64,000 nt of DNA from Enterococcus larvae (GCF_017830045.1 NZ_JAEDXU010000005.1:124001-188000), one strand, 5' to 3'. Counted from the first letter of the stretch, positions 1 through 10,009 are shown. The notes: a model not told the origin generated them from the sequence alone. Numbers and translations are program-made.

Positions 1-2
1 AA

Positions 3-284
3 AATAAGGATGCAGTAGTTACTACAAGCAGTACAAGTGTTGAGTCAACTACAGACGCTGCTGCGGAGAGCACTCCGCCAGTAGAGGAGCAGCCGGCTGC
101 ATCAGAAGAACAGCAGCCTGTTTCGGAAGAGGAACGGCCAACAGAAATCTATACTGTTCAGCAGGGTCAGAACCTTTGGGAAATTGCTCAGACAACAGAG
201 ATGTCTCTACAGGATTTGATGAATATCAATCAGTTAAGCAATAGCGCCGTCTTTACTGGGCAGGAATTGCTTGTAGAAAAATAG
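3..284 (+). CDS. LysM-domain surface protein, C-terminal part (partial)
   Basis: The reading frame is open from the window edge to TAG at 282-284. About 93 residues remain: a low-complexity Ser/Thr/Glu/Pro/Gln-rich linker, then a C-terminal LysM module of about 45 residues that begins at IYTVQQGQNLWEIA and ends LVEK. LysM modules bind peptidoglycan, so the protein is probably anchored to or associated with the wall. The linker-plus-terminal-LysM layout resembles the SAG1386/EF1546 family of lactic-acid cocci, but the N-terminus, with any membrane segment or signal, lies outside the window. A terminator follows directly, so it ends its transcription unit before lepB. Confidence 0.85.
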   Translation, partial: NKDAVVTTSSTSVESTTDAAAESTPPVEEQPAASEEQQPVSEEERPTEIYTVQQGQNLWEIAQTTEMSLQDLMNINQLSNSAVFTGQELLVEK

Positions 285-305
285 ACACGAGTTACACAAA
301 AGTAT

Positions 306-355
306 AAAAGAGTTTTCAGTTTGGTCAACAAAAGCTGAAAACTCTTTTAGTTTTT
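306..355 (+). terminator. Rho-independent terminator
   Basis: A 14-15 bp stem (AAAAGAGTTTTCAG with CTGAAAACTCTTTT) is followed by a T-rich run. It ends the LysM gene transcript. Confidence 0.85.
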
Positions 356-427
356 AGCTGTTTATATGGTAAATTAGACAGCATTTTGTTATCCTTAAAA
401 AGATAAGAGTGTAAATTGAGGTGCAAC

Positions 428-1297
428 ATGGATGAGTTTGTAGAAAACCTGAAAAGAATGAAACGTGAAGGGGATTCCCAAGCAGGAAAACGCCCAATGA
501 CGAATAAAAGAAAAAAAATAGATCTCGCTGGTCAAACTAAAAAGACTGAAGAGAAGAGAAAACTAAAAAGAAAACCTGAGAGTGAGCTTAAACAGCGTCC
601 AGAGGCTCAGGAAGCACCTGAAAGACCTCGGGTGATCGAGAATAAGGTTAAGAAGAAAAAGCCTGTAGAAAGAAAAACAGGGCCTAAAAAGAAAAGACGA
701 AAATTGAGCCCCGAGGAAATCGAGCGTCGCAGAAAGAAGAGACAAAAGGAACAGATACTGGAAATCATAAAATTTGTTCTGCCGGTTGTTATCATGGCTG
801 CGATAGTCTTTGTTTTCATTTTCAAAACATCTCCCCACATGGTCGATGGAGATTCAATGAATCCGACTTTGATCAATGGCGACAAAGTGATCGTAACACG
901 TACTAAGCAGCCTGAACGCTATGACATCATTACGTTCGATCCTCCTGTTGACAGCGACTTTCAATATGTGAAGCGTGTAATCGGGATGCCAGGGGATGCG
1001 GTGTGGGTCAACGGTACAGATCTTTTCATCAATGAGGGCGGAAATATGCCTGAGAATATTGAAGAAACTGCAGCTAATAATCTGCCTGACGGTACAATCA
1101 AGGTGACGCTCTCCTCCAAAGCGCTAGAGCAGATGGAGCAGATTGATAAGATTCCTGAAAACTGCTACTTTGTTTTAGGGGACAATCGGACGAATTCAAC
1201 AGACAGCCGTGACTTTGGACTTGTCGGGAGCAGTTCGATCGAAGGGATCGTTTCTTTCCGTTACGGCCCATTAAGTTCTATTGGTTGGATCAGCTAA
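428..1297 (+). CDS. lepB: Signal peptidase I with long basic N-terminal extension
   Basis: Type I signal peptidase that cleaves signal peptides of exported proteins at the outer face of the membrane. After the ATG at 428 (GAGGTG seven bases upstream; a TTG at 416 is less likely) come about 110 residues very rich in Lys, Arg and Glu, then one membrane segment (about residues 110-133). The catalytic Ser is in GDSMNPT (about residue 143), the general-base Lys in YVKRVIGMPGD (about 182), and the conserved box GDNRTNSTDSRDFG lies near the end. Total length is 289 residues against roughly 180-200 for typical Gram-positive SipS-type enzymes; the excess is the cytoplasmic basic tail, of unknown purpose. 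It is a single-gene unit between two terminators. Confidence 0.95.
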   Translation: MDEFVENLKRMKREGDSQAGKRPMTNKRKKIDLAGQTKKTEEKRKLKRKPESELKQRPEAQEAPERPRVIENKVKKKKPVERKTGPKKKRRKLSPEEIERRRKKRQKEQILEIIKFVLPVVIMAAIVFVFIFKTSPHMVDGDSMNPTLINGDKVIVTRTKQPERYDIITFDPPVDSDFQYVKRVIGMPGDAVWVNGTDLFINEGGNMPENIEETAANNLPDGTIKVTLSSKALEQMEQIDKIPENCYFVLGDNRTNSTDSRDFGLVGSSSIEGIVSFRYGPLSSIGWIS

Positions 1298-1380
1298 AAA
1301 TAATTTTTTGAAACAGAAATAATTTATAGTTGTGTTAACTCCTTCGATAGAATTTTAATAAAAATTGTAAAAAACAAAAA

Positions 1381-1430
1381 ACATTGTATAAAGGACAGTG
1401 ACTTAAGGCCTTTATACAATGTTTTTTTAT
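1381..1430 (+). terminator. Terminator after lepB
   Basis: The stem ACATTGTATAAAGG / CCTTTATACAATGT has a short loop and is followed by a long T run. The remaining bases to 1578 show nothing else I can name. Confidence 0.85.
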
Positions 1431-1578
1431 TTTTTTGTGATTTCTTTCAATTAGTAAAAATAAGATAAAGACGCTATTTCTGGCAACAATTCTCAGTAAA
1501 TTACGATTTCACTTAGAAAATAGAGAACTTTAAGAAGTTTTCTTTGCTATAATGAATTTGTCAAGATAGATGCCTAAA

Positions 1579-3057
1579 TTATTTATTGAGCAGCTGTAAA
1601 ATCAATTGCTCAACTTCATTCATATCATAATTATTACCAATATCAGAAAATACATAAGTGATTTTCTGCTTTTCAGAGATATGCTCACTATAAATGTTGG
1701 ACAGTAATATATCATAGTAGCTATCCTCTTGGTACAGCTCTGCTTTGATTGGGTATTTATGCCCCAACACGTTATCCAGATGTTGAATAACCAGTTCACC
1801 GATAAAAGGATTCAGGGAATGATAGACACCAATCACGATTTTTTCCTCATTCAATTCGGCGATATGATTCAGGATGATCGTGTAGTTGATTTCTGTGAAT
1901 CTGTTTTCAAAACGATCCTTGTCTTCACTGGAATCGAATTTTTCGGAAGCGAGTTCCATGATTTCGTGCACTTCATTTCCGGAAAACGGATGACGCTGTG
2001 CATGGATGATCGATTCAATGGTCCAGTTGTCAAAAGGCAGGATGAATCCGTCGAAATAGTAGAGTCTTGAGTGAAGCTGGAAAAGCAAGTTCTCAATATA
2101 AGCTAGTCTTGAAGAAGAAGCGTAGCTGGATAAATATCCTTGCTGCTTCAAATATTTTAAGATTACTTTGTTCATATAATTAAGATATGAACTATTTTCT
2201 CTCTGTGCTTCAGCTAAGCGGAAAGCAAAAGCTGAGTTAGGAGAAAAATTATTCATTGAACAAAAGAAGTCATAAAACATATATGCTTCATAAATAGAGT
2301 ATGGACGATCGATTTTTTTCATATATGTATGGAAAGATAGATTGATTTCTTCAAATAAAGGACGATCCGGATAATCATAATTCGGACTGATAACTGGATT
2401 GAACTCTGTAGTCATTCGACGTAAAGATATTTTCATCCATAGCTTTATTTGAAAGACTTCAGTAGGATCAAAGGTCACACTTAATGATTCCTTCAATGTA
2501 TCTACGAATCCAAGATATTGATTTGAAGTCTCTTTTTCCAACTCTGCCTTGTCTTCAAAAAGGAACCAGAAAAAGTTAAAGAAGAAATAACGAATCTGTT
2601 TCTCCTCACCAACCAGTTTTCCTCTCTTGATTTGTAAGCGAAATTCCTTCAACAGCTCGTTCAGTTCAGTTACCTTTCTATAATAGGTTGCAGAGCTGAT
2701 GGCATAGGTTAGTTGGAAATAATCGCAGCTTACTTCATTTTTTTGGAAAAGCTGATTGACCATCTGAAATTTTATGGATTTATCAAGAAAAAGAAGGACT
2801 ACTTTCTTCAAAGGAAATCCGAGTTCTTTTCTTAAATAAAGATTATCCCCTTCAGCTGTGATCTTTACTTTGTCAGCAATGCCGTTTTCATCAAGAAATT
2901 GGCGCAAAAAAGAAAGATACTCATTTAGAGTAGGTAAGCTTATTTGGAACGCTTCAATTAGTTTACTTTTAGTTGACTGACCTTGATTGTTATATAAGAA
3001 CAATAGAATATCATTCATATAGTCATAGGGCTTTTCTAAAAAATCTCGTTTTAGCAT
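1579..3057 (-). CDS. Mga-like helix-turn-helix transcriptional regulator
   Basis: A 492-residue regulator of the Mga/AtxA type. An N-terminal HTH (about residues 20-60, with QSTKSKLIEAFQISLPTLNEYL) is followed by a second helical DNA-binding region, a long PRD-like helical middle and a C-terminal part resembling the EIIB fold of phosphotransferase systems (from about residue 400, IVIGVYHSLNPFIGELVIQHL). Mga-type proteins switch virulence or carbohydrate genes in streptococci and enterococci, often by PRD phosphorylation. ATG at 3057 is chosen because GAGGTG sits six bases upstream; GTG at 3066 would overlap that site. The gene is divergent from the flavoprotein gene at 3234, its most likely target (inference). 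Confidence 0.8.
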   Translation of the reverse strand: MLKRDFLEKPYDYMNDILLFLYNNQGQSTKSKLIEAFQISLPTLNEYLSFLRQFLDENGIADKVKITAEGDNLYLRKELGFPLKKVVLLFLDKSIKFQMVNQLFQKNEVSCDYFQLTYAISSATYYRKVTELNELLKEFRLQIKRGKLVGEEKQIRYFFFNFFWFLFEDKAELEKETSNQYLGFVDTLKESLSVTFDPTEVFQIKLWMKISLRRMTTEFNPVISPNYDYPDRPLFEEINLSFHTYMKKIDRPYSIYEAYMFYDFFCSMNNFSPNSAFAFRLAEAQRENSSYLNYMNKVILKYLKQQGYLSSYASSSRLAYIENLLFQLHSRLYYFDGFILPFDNWTIESIIHAQRHPFSGNEVHEIMELASEKFDSSEDKDRFENRFTEINYTIILNHIAELNEEKIVIGVYHSLNPFIGELVIQHLDNVLGHKYPIKAELYQEDSYYDILLSNIYSEHISEKQKITYVFSDIGNNYDMNEVEQLILQLLNK

Positions 3058-3233
3058 GATAGACACCTCACTTTAAGGATACTTGATTCATGATAAAATG
3101 GCAATATTAATCTGAGAAAAGAATATTATTTAAAACTGCCGATTTCCTTTTTCATAGAAGTTATATATAATAGAACCAATGGGTGTTTCAGACTCTGGTA
3201 TTAATGGAGTTTACCTGAAGGGAGAATGGAATT

Positions 3234-4577
3234 TTGAAAGTAATAATAATTGGAGCTTCTCATGGCGGTCTTCAGGCGGCCTTGACTATAAAGAGATTAG
3301 ACCCGAAAATCAAAATAGTCCTGATAGAGAAAAGAGATAATATCAGCTTTGTCTCTAGTGGTATTATTATAAAACTGAATGAGATGGTGGACGAACTGGA
3401 TGACGTTCGCTATACGTCTGCAGAAGAGCTGCAGAGTCTTGGAATAGATATTTATTTAGAAACTGCAGTGACAGCAATTGACCCGGAACGTAGGGAAGTA
3501 AGCTATGAGTTGTCGACAGGAGAGCGATCTGTCGAAGGTTATGATAAGTTGATCCTCGCAACCGGCTCCAATCAATTCTCTTTGAACCTAACTTTACCAA
3601 ATAATGATCGAATTTCCTATTTTAAGAGTTATACAAGCTCTTTAGAAGCGTTACATAAGTTAGAAGAAGCAAAAAGCATATCGATCGTAGGCGGAGGATA
3701 CATTGGCGTGGAGCTTTGTGATGCGCTGAAGGACAAAGGAAAAGAGATTCATTTGATTGAAAGTGCGGATACGATATTATTCCGCTATATAGATAAGGAG
3801 CTTTCAGAAATCCTCGAAAAAGAGATGATGGAAGCTGGTATCCAGCTTCATCTGAATGAGACGGTATTGAATTTCAAAAATACAGAAGAGCTTCCTTTTG
3901 TAAGTGAAACTACAACAGAAGAAATCGAGAATGAGTATGTCGTGATTGCGGTCAATGCCCGTCCTGATACCAAGCTTGTTCAGGATTTTCTGGATTTGAA
4001 TTCTAATGGTACGATTCGTGTGAATGAGCATATGCAGACCAGTGATCCAAATATCTATGCATTGGGTGATGTTGTGTCTTATCCAGTTCATAACAGCTTC
4101 CGTCATTCATTTATTCCATTAGTGAATAATGTTGTCCGGAGTGCTACTGTGGCGGCGATGAACGTCGTAGGTAATCCGATGAGCTATACAACGACACAAA
4201 AAACAACAGCAACGCATGTTTTCGGCCACTACATTGTCAGTACCGGACTAACGGAAGCAGAAGCGGTTTTTGAGGGAATTGATGTAGAAAGTATCTTTTT
4301 GAAAATACCTTATCAACTTCCATATTTGAAATTACAGGAAGATGTCTATATTAAGCTGGTGTTTTCTAAAGGAGAGAATTATCTGATTGGTGGTCAAATC
4401 ATGTCTACCAAAGATGTTACTCAGATCATCAATACGTTATCGTTGGCGATCGAGAAGGAAGTAACCTTGAATGAGCTGGTAACAATGGATTTCTACTTCA
4501 ATCCAACGCTGAATAAGCCAATGGGAATCATTAGCCAGGCTGCCTATGAATTTATGATCAGAAAGTACAAGAAATAA
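3234..4577 (+). CDS. NADH oxidase/peroxidase-family flavoprotein with Ser at the catalytic Cys42 position
   Basis: A 447-residue FAD/NAD-dependent pyridine nucleotide-disulfide oxidoreductase. It has an N-terminal FAD-binding fold (KVIIIGASHGG, with the active-site-type His10), an NAD-binding fold near residues 148-180 (SISIVGGGYIGVELCDAL), an FAD contact motif (IYALGDVV) and a C-terminal dimerisation domain. In characterised Nox, Npr and CoA-disulfide reductases a single Cys near residue 42-43 cycles through a sulfenic acid or mixed disulfide; here the motif reads SFVSSGI, so residue 42 is Ser (codon AGT at 3357). The start is TTG with GGAGAA upstream. It is transcribed away from the Mga-like gene and closed by its own terminator. 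The family is secure; the reaction is not. Confidence 0.85.
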   Translation: MKVIIIGASHGGLQAALTIKRLDPKIKIVLIEKRDNISFVSSGIIIKLNEMVDELDDVRYTSAEELQSLGIDIYLETAVTAIDPERREVSYELSTGERSVEGYDKLILATGSNQFSLNLTLPNNDRISYFKSYTSSLEALHKLEEAKSISIVGGGYIGVELCDALKDKGKEIHLIESADTILFRYIDKELSEILEKEMMEAGIQLHLNETVLNFKNTEELPFVSETTTEEIENEYVVIAVNARPDTKLVQDFLDLNSNGTIRVNEHMQTSDPNIYALGDVVSYPVHNSFRHSFIPLVNNVVRSATVAAMNVVGNPMSYTTTQKTTATHVFGHYIVSTGLTEAEAVFEGIDVESIFLKIPYQLPYLKLQEDVYIKLVFSKGENYLIGGQIMSTKDVTQIINTLSLAIEKEVTLNELVTMDFYFNPTLNKPMGIISQAAYEFMIRKYKK

Positions 4578-4595
4578 TAAATAGAGATACAAAAA

Positions 4596-4642
4596 ACTTG
4601 AAGCATCCTTCCAGAATAGGAAGGATGCTTCAAGTTTTTTTA
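4596..4642 (+). terminator. Terminator after the flavoprotein gene
   Basis: A 17-bp perfect stem (ACTTGAAGCATCCTTCC and its complement) is followed by seven T. Confidence 0.9.
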
Positions 4643-4748
4643 TGTTTTTTTTAAAAGCTTTCGGTATTGGTCAGGAATAAATCAAATTATTATCACTTAT
4701 GGCTGATTCATCTTATAATAAGGAAAATGTTACAAGGAGGAATTACTT

Positions 4749-4970
4749 ATGAAAAAACAGGAACAGCTTTTCACTGATTATATGATGGATGAAACTTTGG
4801 AAGAGCATAAAGAGGAAATGAAAACAGTTCTTCAGGAAATGACTCAAAGAAAGCATAGAGGCGAGCTGGATAAAGCATATTTAGCCGGAATCATGCCGCG
4901 ACTTTTTTCGTATTTAAATCCCGATAAGGTGGCAGAAGCAAAAGGAGTCATTGAGACATTCTCAAAATAA
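4749..4970 (+). CDS. Small acidic/helical protein of unknown function
   Basis: 73 residues, begun by ATG with a full AAGGAGG ribosome site eight bases upstream, which makes translation likely. The protein is hydrophilic and predicted mainly helical, rich in Glu and Lys, without signal peptide, membrane segment or cysteines. I do not recognise a family. The frame ends at TAA (4968-4970); in the +1 frame the sequence continues without a stop for 27 more codons and contains a CPCG motif, discussed under findings. Confidence 0.6.
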   Translation: MKKQEQLFTDYMMDETLEEHKEEMKTVLQEMTQRKHRGELDKAYLAGIMPRLFSYLNPDKVAEAKGVIETFSK

Positions 4971-5327
4971 CGGCAGTTGTCCATGTGGAGAAATAGAAGA
5001 GAACCATCTTAAGAAGAAACAGCTGTATAAGATAGCATCTCTTGCGTCGTCGTGAGGGACAGCGGTACTTTGGTGGAAAGAACTGTCATTGTCTGGCTTG
5101 TGGTGCAGCAATAGCTCCCTGAGTAAACAAACAGTCAAAAAAGCCGGAGCTGTCTGCCCCTCAGTTTTTTCATGTAGATAAAACTTTAGAGATTCTTTAA
5201 AACAACAGGTCTGATTTACGACAAATCAAAAAGGTTGTCTAAAAATCAGGTTATCGACGAGCATTCAAGCTGTTGCAGTAAAAGAAGATGTGCTAAAGTA
5301 AGTCCGTTATAAGGAGCAGGTGAGAAT
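4971..5327 (+). other. Gene-free stretch, possible decayed Cys-rich coding remnants
   Basis: No intact gene is visible. Two short frames carry zinc-finger-like cysteines: CPCGEIEENH (from 4978, stop at 5053) and, in another frame, KNCHCLACGAA (about 5078-5110, stop near 5120). Joined, they could be one frameshifted Cys-rich gene, but no start site supports this. The rest, up to the ribosome site of the next gene, shows nothing further. Confidence 0.3.
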
Positions 5328-8027
5328 ATGAGACATTTGAAAAACACGTTTACATTATTTATTTTGGACTGGAAACGAATTTGGAAGAATCCGATTGCGG
5401 CGTTATTGATTGTAGCATTGATGATTATTCCTTCTTTATATGCATGGTTCAACATCAAGGCATTATGGGACCCCTATGCCAATACAGGCGAGCTGCCGAT
5501 TGCAGTCTATAGCGATGATCAGTCTGTATCTTTTCAAGGGAAAACAATCAGTATCGGTGATGAGGTTCTGACGAACCTTCATGAGAACAAGCAGCTTGGC
5601 TGGAAATTCGTTGATTCGAAAAAGGAATTGGATGAAGGCGTGAAATCCGGGAAATATTATGCAGGTATTTATTTGCCTAAAAATTTTTCAAAGGACTTAT
5701 TGAGCTTTACTACCGGAGAGATAAAAAAGCCGGAAATCATCTATTCTGTCAATGAAAAAATCAATGCAATTGCACCGAAAATTACAGATAAGGGTGCTAC
5801 CTCCTTGCAGTCAGAGATTTCCTCTCAGTTTATCAGTACAGCCAGCAGTACCTTGATCAAGGTGTTCAACGAAATTGGCTATGACATCGATTCTAACCTA
5901 GTCAGTATCAACAAGGTCAAAAATCTGATCCTGTCAACAGATGAAAATATAGATACGATCGATTCCTATGTGCAAGAGGTCGTTGAGCTGCATGACAAGA
6001 TGCCGGAGATCAAAAGCAAGCTGGCAAAGGCTGACGAATTTGTCGATTATATTCCTCAAATCGATGCGTTGGCTGGAAAAGTCACTGAGCTGAATGATAA
6101 GATGCCGACAATCAAGGAACAGGCAAAGGTCATCCTGACTTTGCAGGAAAAAATACCGGAAATTCAAAGTGCCGGGGATCAGCTGGCGATGATCGATGAG
6201 GATTTTGCGTCTGTGGAACAGGTAATGAATGATGGAATCGAGGAAGCTAAGCAAGGACTGACGATCATTCAGACTGTTCAGAAATCATTGCCGGATATTC
6301 AAAAGCTGGGCGAACAAGCTGATCAGTTGGGGACTCTTACTTTGGATGGGGCAACGAAGCTTCAAACAGCGCTGCCGAGCATCTCCAGCAGCGTCAAGGT
6401 TACATTAGAGTCAGTTAAAACAATCAGCTCGAATGTTTCAGCGATCACCAGCCAAATAGAACAGATGCTGGTCGACAATGAGTTGACGCCGGAGGAACGA
6501 ACATCACTGAAGCAGCTGCTTACACAATTTTCAACAAGCCTGGGTGGTCAAACAACGGCTATCCAACAGTTGACAGAGCTGCTGACCAATATTCAGCAAT
6601 CTGCCGGTAATCAGAATCTTCAAGGAATCATTGATCAGTTAAACAGTATCAGTACACTGATTCAAGGGATAAAGAGTCGAGTAGATGCGATAGATGTAGA
6701 TACGATTTCTACGACGGAGCTTCAGACGATCTTAAGTGAAATCACTACTACAGCGAATAGCATAGCTGCAACAGCGGAAAGCATCGATACTGATCAGATC
6801 ACAGCGACAGTCAATAGCTTGCTGACAAGCGTGATCGATACGATCACAACGGCAAAAGGTGTGTTGTCACAAGCACAGCAGATCGATTTTACCTCACTGT
6901 TAGCTAAAACTGAAAATACCGTTTCAACGGCAATCGGCATTCTTGAAAAATATCAGGGGCAAATGCCGGCGATCAAGCAGGAGGTTCATGATGCTAATAT
7001 ATTGTTGAATGACAACATGGACACCATCGTAAATGGCATCAATAAAGGTGCAGATCTGTACAACAACGATCTGCCTGTTGTAGAAGAGAAGCTGGGACTG
7101 GCGGCAGATTTCATCAAAAATGATTACCCCGGCATAAAATCAGATATTACCGATACCTTGTCCATGGTCGATCAAAAGCTTCCTCAGGTAGAAGCGGTTC
7201 TGAATCAAGCGAACGATCTGATCAAGAATGACTGGCCGAATATCAAAGCAGGCCTTCATAAAGCGGCTGATGCGATTCGAAAAGGAGAAAGTGAAGTCGA
7301 TCTGGGTGAGGTCATCAAGCTGTTGAAGCTGGATGCCACATCAGAGAGTGAATTCTTCACTGAACCTGTAGAGGTAAAAGAAAATCAAATTTATCCAATC
7401 GCTAATAATGGTTCTGCCAGCACGCCGTTCTATACAGCATTATGTCTGTGGGTTGGAGCAGTTCTATTTTCAAGTATTGCGACAACGGATTATTACTTGG
7501 AAGGAAAAGACAAGAAGCGTTATTCTAAGAGAGAAACGTTTTCTGCACGTATGCTTACCTTTATCGTTATGGGGTTGGCACAAGCATTGATTGTTACACT
7601 GGGAAATTACTTTTTGCTTGGTGTGGATGTTAAAGACCCCGTATTCAGTGTCTTATTCGCCTTGCTGATTGCATTGAGCTTTATGACACTGGTCTATGTC
7701 CTTGTGGCACTCTTTGGAAATGTCGGGAAAGGGATCGCCATCATTATCCTCGTTCTGTCCATTTCAGGAGGTGGCGGGAATTATCCAATTCAAGTTTCCG
7801 GAAAGTTCTTCCAATTGATCAACCCCTTCCTGCCGTTTACACATGCAGTTAATCTATTGAGGGAGTCAGCAGGCGGGATCTACTGGCCGAATGCTTGGAA
7901 GGCAATCATCATTCTGACAGTCTTAATGATTGTTGTCGGGATTTTAGGTACGATATTCTATCCGATTCTTGAACCTAAAATGAAGAAGCTTGCGGAAATA
8001 TCCCATAAGAGCCATATTTTCCATTAG
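5328..8027 (+). CDS. YhgE/Pip-domain membrane protein (phage-infection-protein family)
   Basis: An 899-residue membrane protein. One membrane segment near the N-terminus ([21 protein letters not shown], about residues 24-44) is followed by a roughly 650-residue extracellular helical region with repeated Lys-Met/Leu-Pro-x-Ile turns ([30 protein letters not shown]), then about five membrane segments in the last 200 residues. This is the layout of YhgE/Pip; Lactococcus Pip is the receptor for c2-type phages and streptococcal/enterococcal relatives take part in export or phage adsorption. The start is ATG with AAGGAGCAGGTGAG upstream. It is monocistronic with its own terminator. The repeated helical stalk suggests a long ectodomain spanning the wall (inference). 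Confidence 0.85.
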   Translation: MRHLKNTFTLFILDWKRIWKNPIAALLIVALMIIPSLYAWFNIKALWDPYANTGELPIAVYSDDQSVSFQGKTISIGDEVLTNLHENKQLGWKFVDSKKELDEGVKSGKYYAGIYLPKNFSKDLLSFTTGEIKKPEIIYSVNEKINAIAPKITDKGATSLQSEISSQFISTASSTLIKVFNEIGYDIDSNLVSINKVKNLILSTDENIDTIDSYVQEVVELHDKMPEIKSKLAKADEFVDYIPQIDALAGKVTELNDKMPTIKEQAKVILTLQEKIPEIQSAGDQLAMIDEDFASVEQVMNDGIEEAKQGLTIIQTVQKSLPDIQKLGEQADQLGTLTLDGATKLQTALPSISSSVKVTLESVKTISSNVSAITSQIEQMLVDNELTPEERTSLKQLLTQFSTSLGGQTTAIQQLTELLTNIQQSAGNQNLQGIIDQLNSISTLIQGIKSRVDAIDVDTISTTELQTILSEITTTANSIAATAESIDTDQITATVNSLLTSVIDTITTAKGVLSQAQQIDFTSLLAKTENTVSTAIGILEKYQGQMPAIKQEVHDANILLNDNMDTIVNGINKGADLYNNDLPVVEEKLGLAADFIKNDYPGIKSDITDTLSMVDQKLPQVEAVLNQANDLIKNDWPNIKAGLHKAADAIRKGESEVDLGEVIKLLKLDATSESEFFTEPVEVKENQIYPIANNGSASTPFYTALCLWVGAVLFSSIATTDYYLEGKDKKRYSKRETFSARMLTFIVMGLAQALIVTLGNYFLLGVDVKDPVFSVLFALLIALSFMTLVYVLVALFGNVGKGIAIIILVLSISGGGGNYPIQVSGKFFQLINPFLPFTHAVNLLRESAGGIYWPNAWKAIIILTVLMIVVGILGTIFYPILEPKMKKLAEISHKSHIFH

Positions 8028-8040
8028 AATAATGAAGCAG

Positions 8041-8081
8041 ACAGTGTACCGAAGTCGAAGGACCGGTGCACTGTTTTTTTA
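8041..8081 (+). terminator. Terminator after YhgE/Pip gene
   Basis: ACAGTGTACCG pairs with CGGTGCACTGT (one G-U) and is followed by seven T. Confidence 0.85.
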
Positions 8082-8242
8082 TAGTAAAAAAACTAGGCAG
8101 TCCTAAGATTAATGAAATGGTAGACTAAGACTAAAGCATTCGGTTTTTCTAAACAGTAAGAAGATGGTAAAAAAAGCAGAATATCGTGTGCAAATCGAAG
8201 GGAATTGCGGTATATTTTTAAAATACTCTAAAAAAAGTTGGG

Positions 8243-9412
8243 ATGGCTATGATAAAAGGAATGCTTGATAAAGTTGAAAAAAAATACGGAGGAGGAAAAG
8301 ATCCTCGAACGAGTTTTGGGATATTTGCCGGTGTTATGGGGCTTGTCTCAAACCTTCTTTTAGTAATTGGGAAATTCTCTATCGGTTTTCTCTCTGGAAG
8401 TGTGTCGATCATGGCCGATGCAATCAATAACCTGTCGGATACGATTTCTTCTGTGTTGACCTTGGTGGGTTTCTATATTGCCGGGAAGCCAGCAGACAGA
8501 GAACACCCTTATGGACATGAACGTTTTGAATATATCAGCGGGATGTTTGTTTCCTTGATGATCACATTTGTCGGTTTCCAATTTCTCCTTACCTCTATCG
8601 ATCGTATTAGGCAACCGCAAAGCATCAGTTTTTCTTGGGTCACATTGATTGTGTTGCTTCTGTCAGTCTTTTTGAAGATATGGCAAGGAGGTGTCTATCG
8701 TGATATTGCGAAGAAAATTGATTCTGATACACTTGTCGCGGCTTCAAAGGACAGCTTGAATGATGTGTATACAACGATTGCTGTTCTGGTATCGACTGCT
8801 ATTGAAGGGATTACAGGCCTTCGTCTGGATGGGTATATCGGCGGAGCGATTGCGGTATACATTATTTATAGTGGGATTCAGCTGCTTTGGGGCTTTATCA
8901 ATGAACTGATGGGAATCCGACCGGATCAGGAAGAAATCGATAAGATGAAAGAGTTTCTCTCTTCCTTTGATGAAATCGTTGGCTACCATGATCTTTTGAT
9001 CCATCAATATGGACCGAATAAGATTTTTGCTTCTGTGCATATTGAGGTAGATGATCGCTGGGACTTGAACAAAGCTCATCAGGTAATCGATCAAATCGAG
9101 GAAGTATTCAAAAATAGACTGGGTGTAGAGCTGGTTTGTCACGTCGATCCGGTAAATCTGCACGATGAGCAGCAGCAGTTTGTCTATCTACAGCTCAAAA
9201 AGATCATCACTGCAATTGACCCGATTTTGAAAGCACATGATATTCGTTTTGTGTCGCATAATGAAGAAAATGTGTTATATTTTGATTTAGTAGTGCCAAG
9301 TAAATATAAAATGACTGATGAAGACATATTGAAAGTTATACAAGAAAATATAAATAAATCCGTTGGTTCATGCCTTTTAAACGTTACATTTGACCATAAT
9401 TATTTATTGTAA
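8243..9412 (+). CDS. Cation diffusion facilitator family metal transporter
   Basis: A 389-residue CDF protein. It has six membrane segments in the N-terminal 230 residues and a soluble C-terminal metal-sensing domain (about residues 230-310, with LIHQYG and VHIEVDDRWDL), then an unusual C-terminal extension of about 70 residues. Metal-site motifs are visible in TM2 (ADAINNLSDTISS) and TM5 (KDSLNDVYTT). The family exports Zn, Mn, Fe or Co by proton antiport; the DxxxD-like TM2/TM5 pairs do not allow a confident metal assignment. The start is uncertain: ATG 8243 and ATG 8249 both have weak ribosome sites. Confidence 0.88.
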   Translation: MAMIKGMLDKVEKKYGGGKDPRTSFGIFAGVMGLVSNLLLVIGKFSIGFLSGSVSIMADAINNLSDTISSVLTLVGFYIAGKPADREHPYGHERFEYISGMFVSLMITFVGFQFLLTSIDRIRQPQSISFSWVTLIVLLLSVFLKIWQGGVYRDIAKKIDSDTLVAASKDSLNDVYTTIAVLVSTAIEGITGLRLDGYIGGAIAVYIIYSGIQLLWGFINELMGIRPDQEEIDKMKEFLSSFDEIVGYHDLLIHQYGPNKIFASVHIEVDDRWDLNKAHQVIDQIEEVFKNRLGVELVCHVDPVNLHDEQQQFVYLQLKKIITAIDPILKAHDIRFVSHNEENVLYFDLVVPSKYKMTDEDILKVIQENINKSVGSCLLNVTFDHNYLL

Positions 9413-9518
9413 AAGAACGGTAGTTCTCTTTTTCTCAAATAATTTCTTTTTCTTAAAAAAATCTGATAAATAAATAAGATATTTCCATGTTATTCTTAAC
9501 GTTAAGGAGTTGAGAGAG

Positions 9519-9992
9519 ATGGATTTAGCATTTTTAGCAATCATGTATTTTTTTGTCGTTGTTATCATCGTGTTGAGTTTTCTATTGGTGAAGGAAAAGC
9601 AATTGATGTATCGACTATTGGACGAACGGGATATCTTACAGGAAGACCTTCAAGCATTGAGGATAGAGAAAGTTCGTTTGAACCATGACCCATACATGGA
9701 GGAAGAGGAAATGGATCATCTGACGGATGATGAACCAGAGTACGAAGTAGAATTCCAGCAGGAAATCGAGGAAAGACCACAAACTAGAAAGCATCTTGAA
9801 TCAGTTTTTGCTGAGAATGGCTCTGTAGAGCGGAGACAATCTAAAGAGCGAATGATTGATAAAGAGAATTTAGATAGAACACCAGTAAGAGAGAAACAGC
9901 CTAGAGACATGGAAGAGGAAGAGCCTTTTATTGTCTTGAATAATCGAACACTGTCACGATATGAAGATGAACTGTTTCGAAGAGAAGAGTAG
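9519..9992 (+). CDS. Single-pass membrane protein with acidic cytoplasmic tail
   Basis: 157 residues: an N-terminal membrane anchor (AFLAIMYFFVVVIIVLSFLLV, split here only for description) followed by a coiled-coil-like stretch and a long, highly charged Glu/Arg-rich tail with no cysteines. ATG 9519 is used because AAGGAG lies nine bases upstream; the TTG at 9510 sits on the ribosome site. I do not recognise the family. The topology (short N-out anchor, charged tail) resembles small scaffold or division-associated proteins, but this is only an analogy. It ends at a strong terminator shared with the convergent gene. Confidence 0.65.
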   Translation: MDLAFLAIMYFFVVVIIVLSFLLVKEKQLMYRLLDERDILQEDLQALRIEKVRLNHDPYMEEEEMDHLTDDEPEYEVEFQQEIEERPQTRKHLESVFAENGSVERRQSKERMIDKENLDRTPVREKQPRDMEEEEPFIVLNNRTLSRYEDELFRREE

Positions 9993-10009
9993 CAAATGAT
10001 TCAACAATG

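Noticed and set aside
5934-7300. Internal DNA repeats in the YhgE/Pip gene
   Set aside because: The repeated Met/Ile-Pro-x-Ile protein turns are part of the helical stalk; no long DNA repeat is present.
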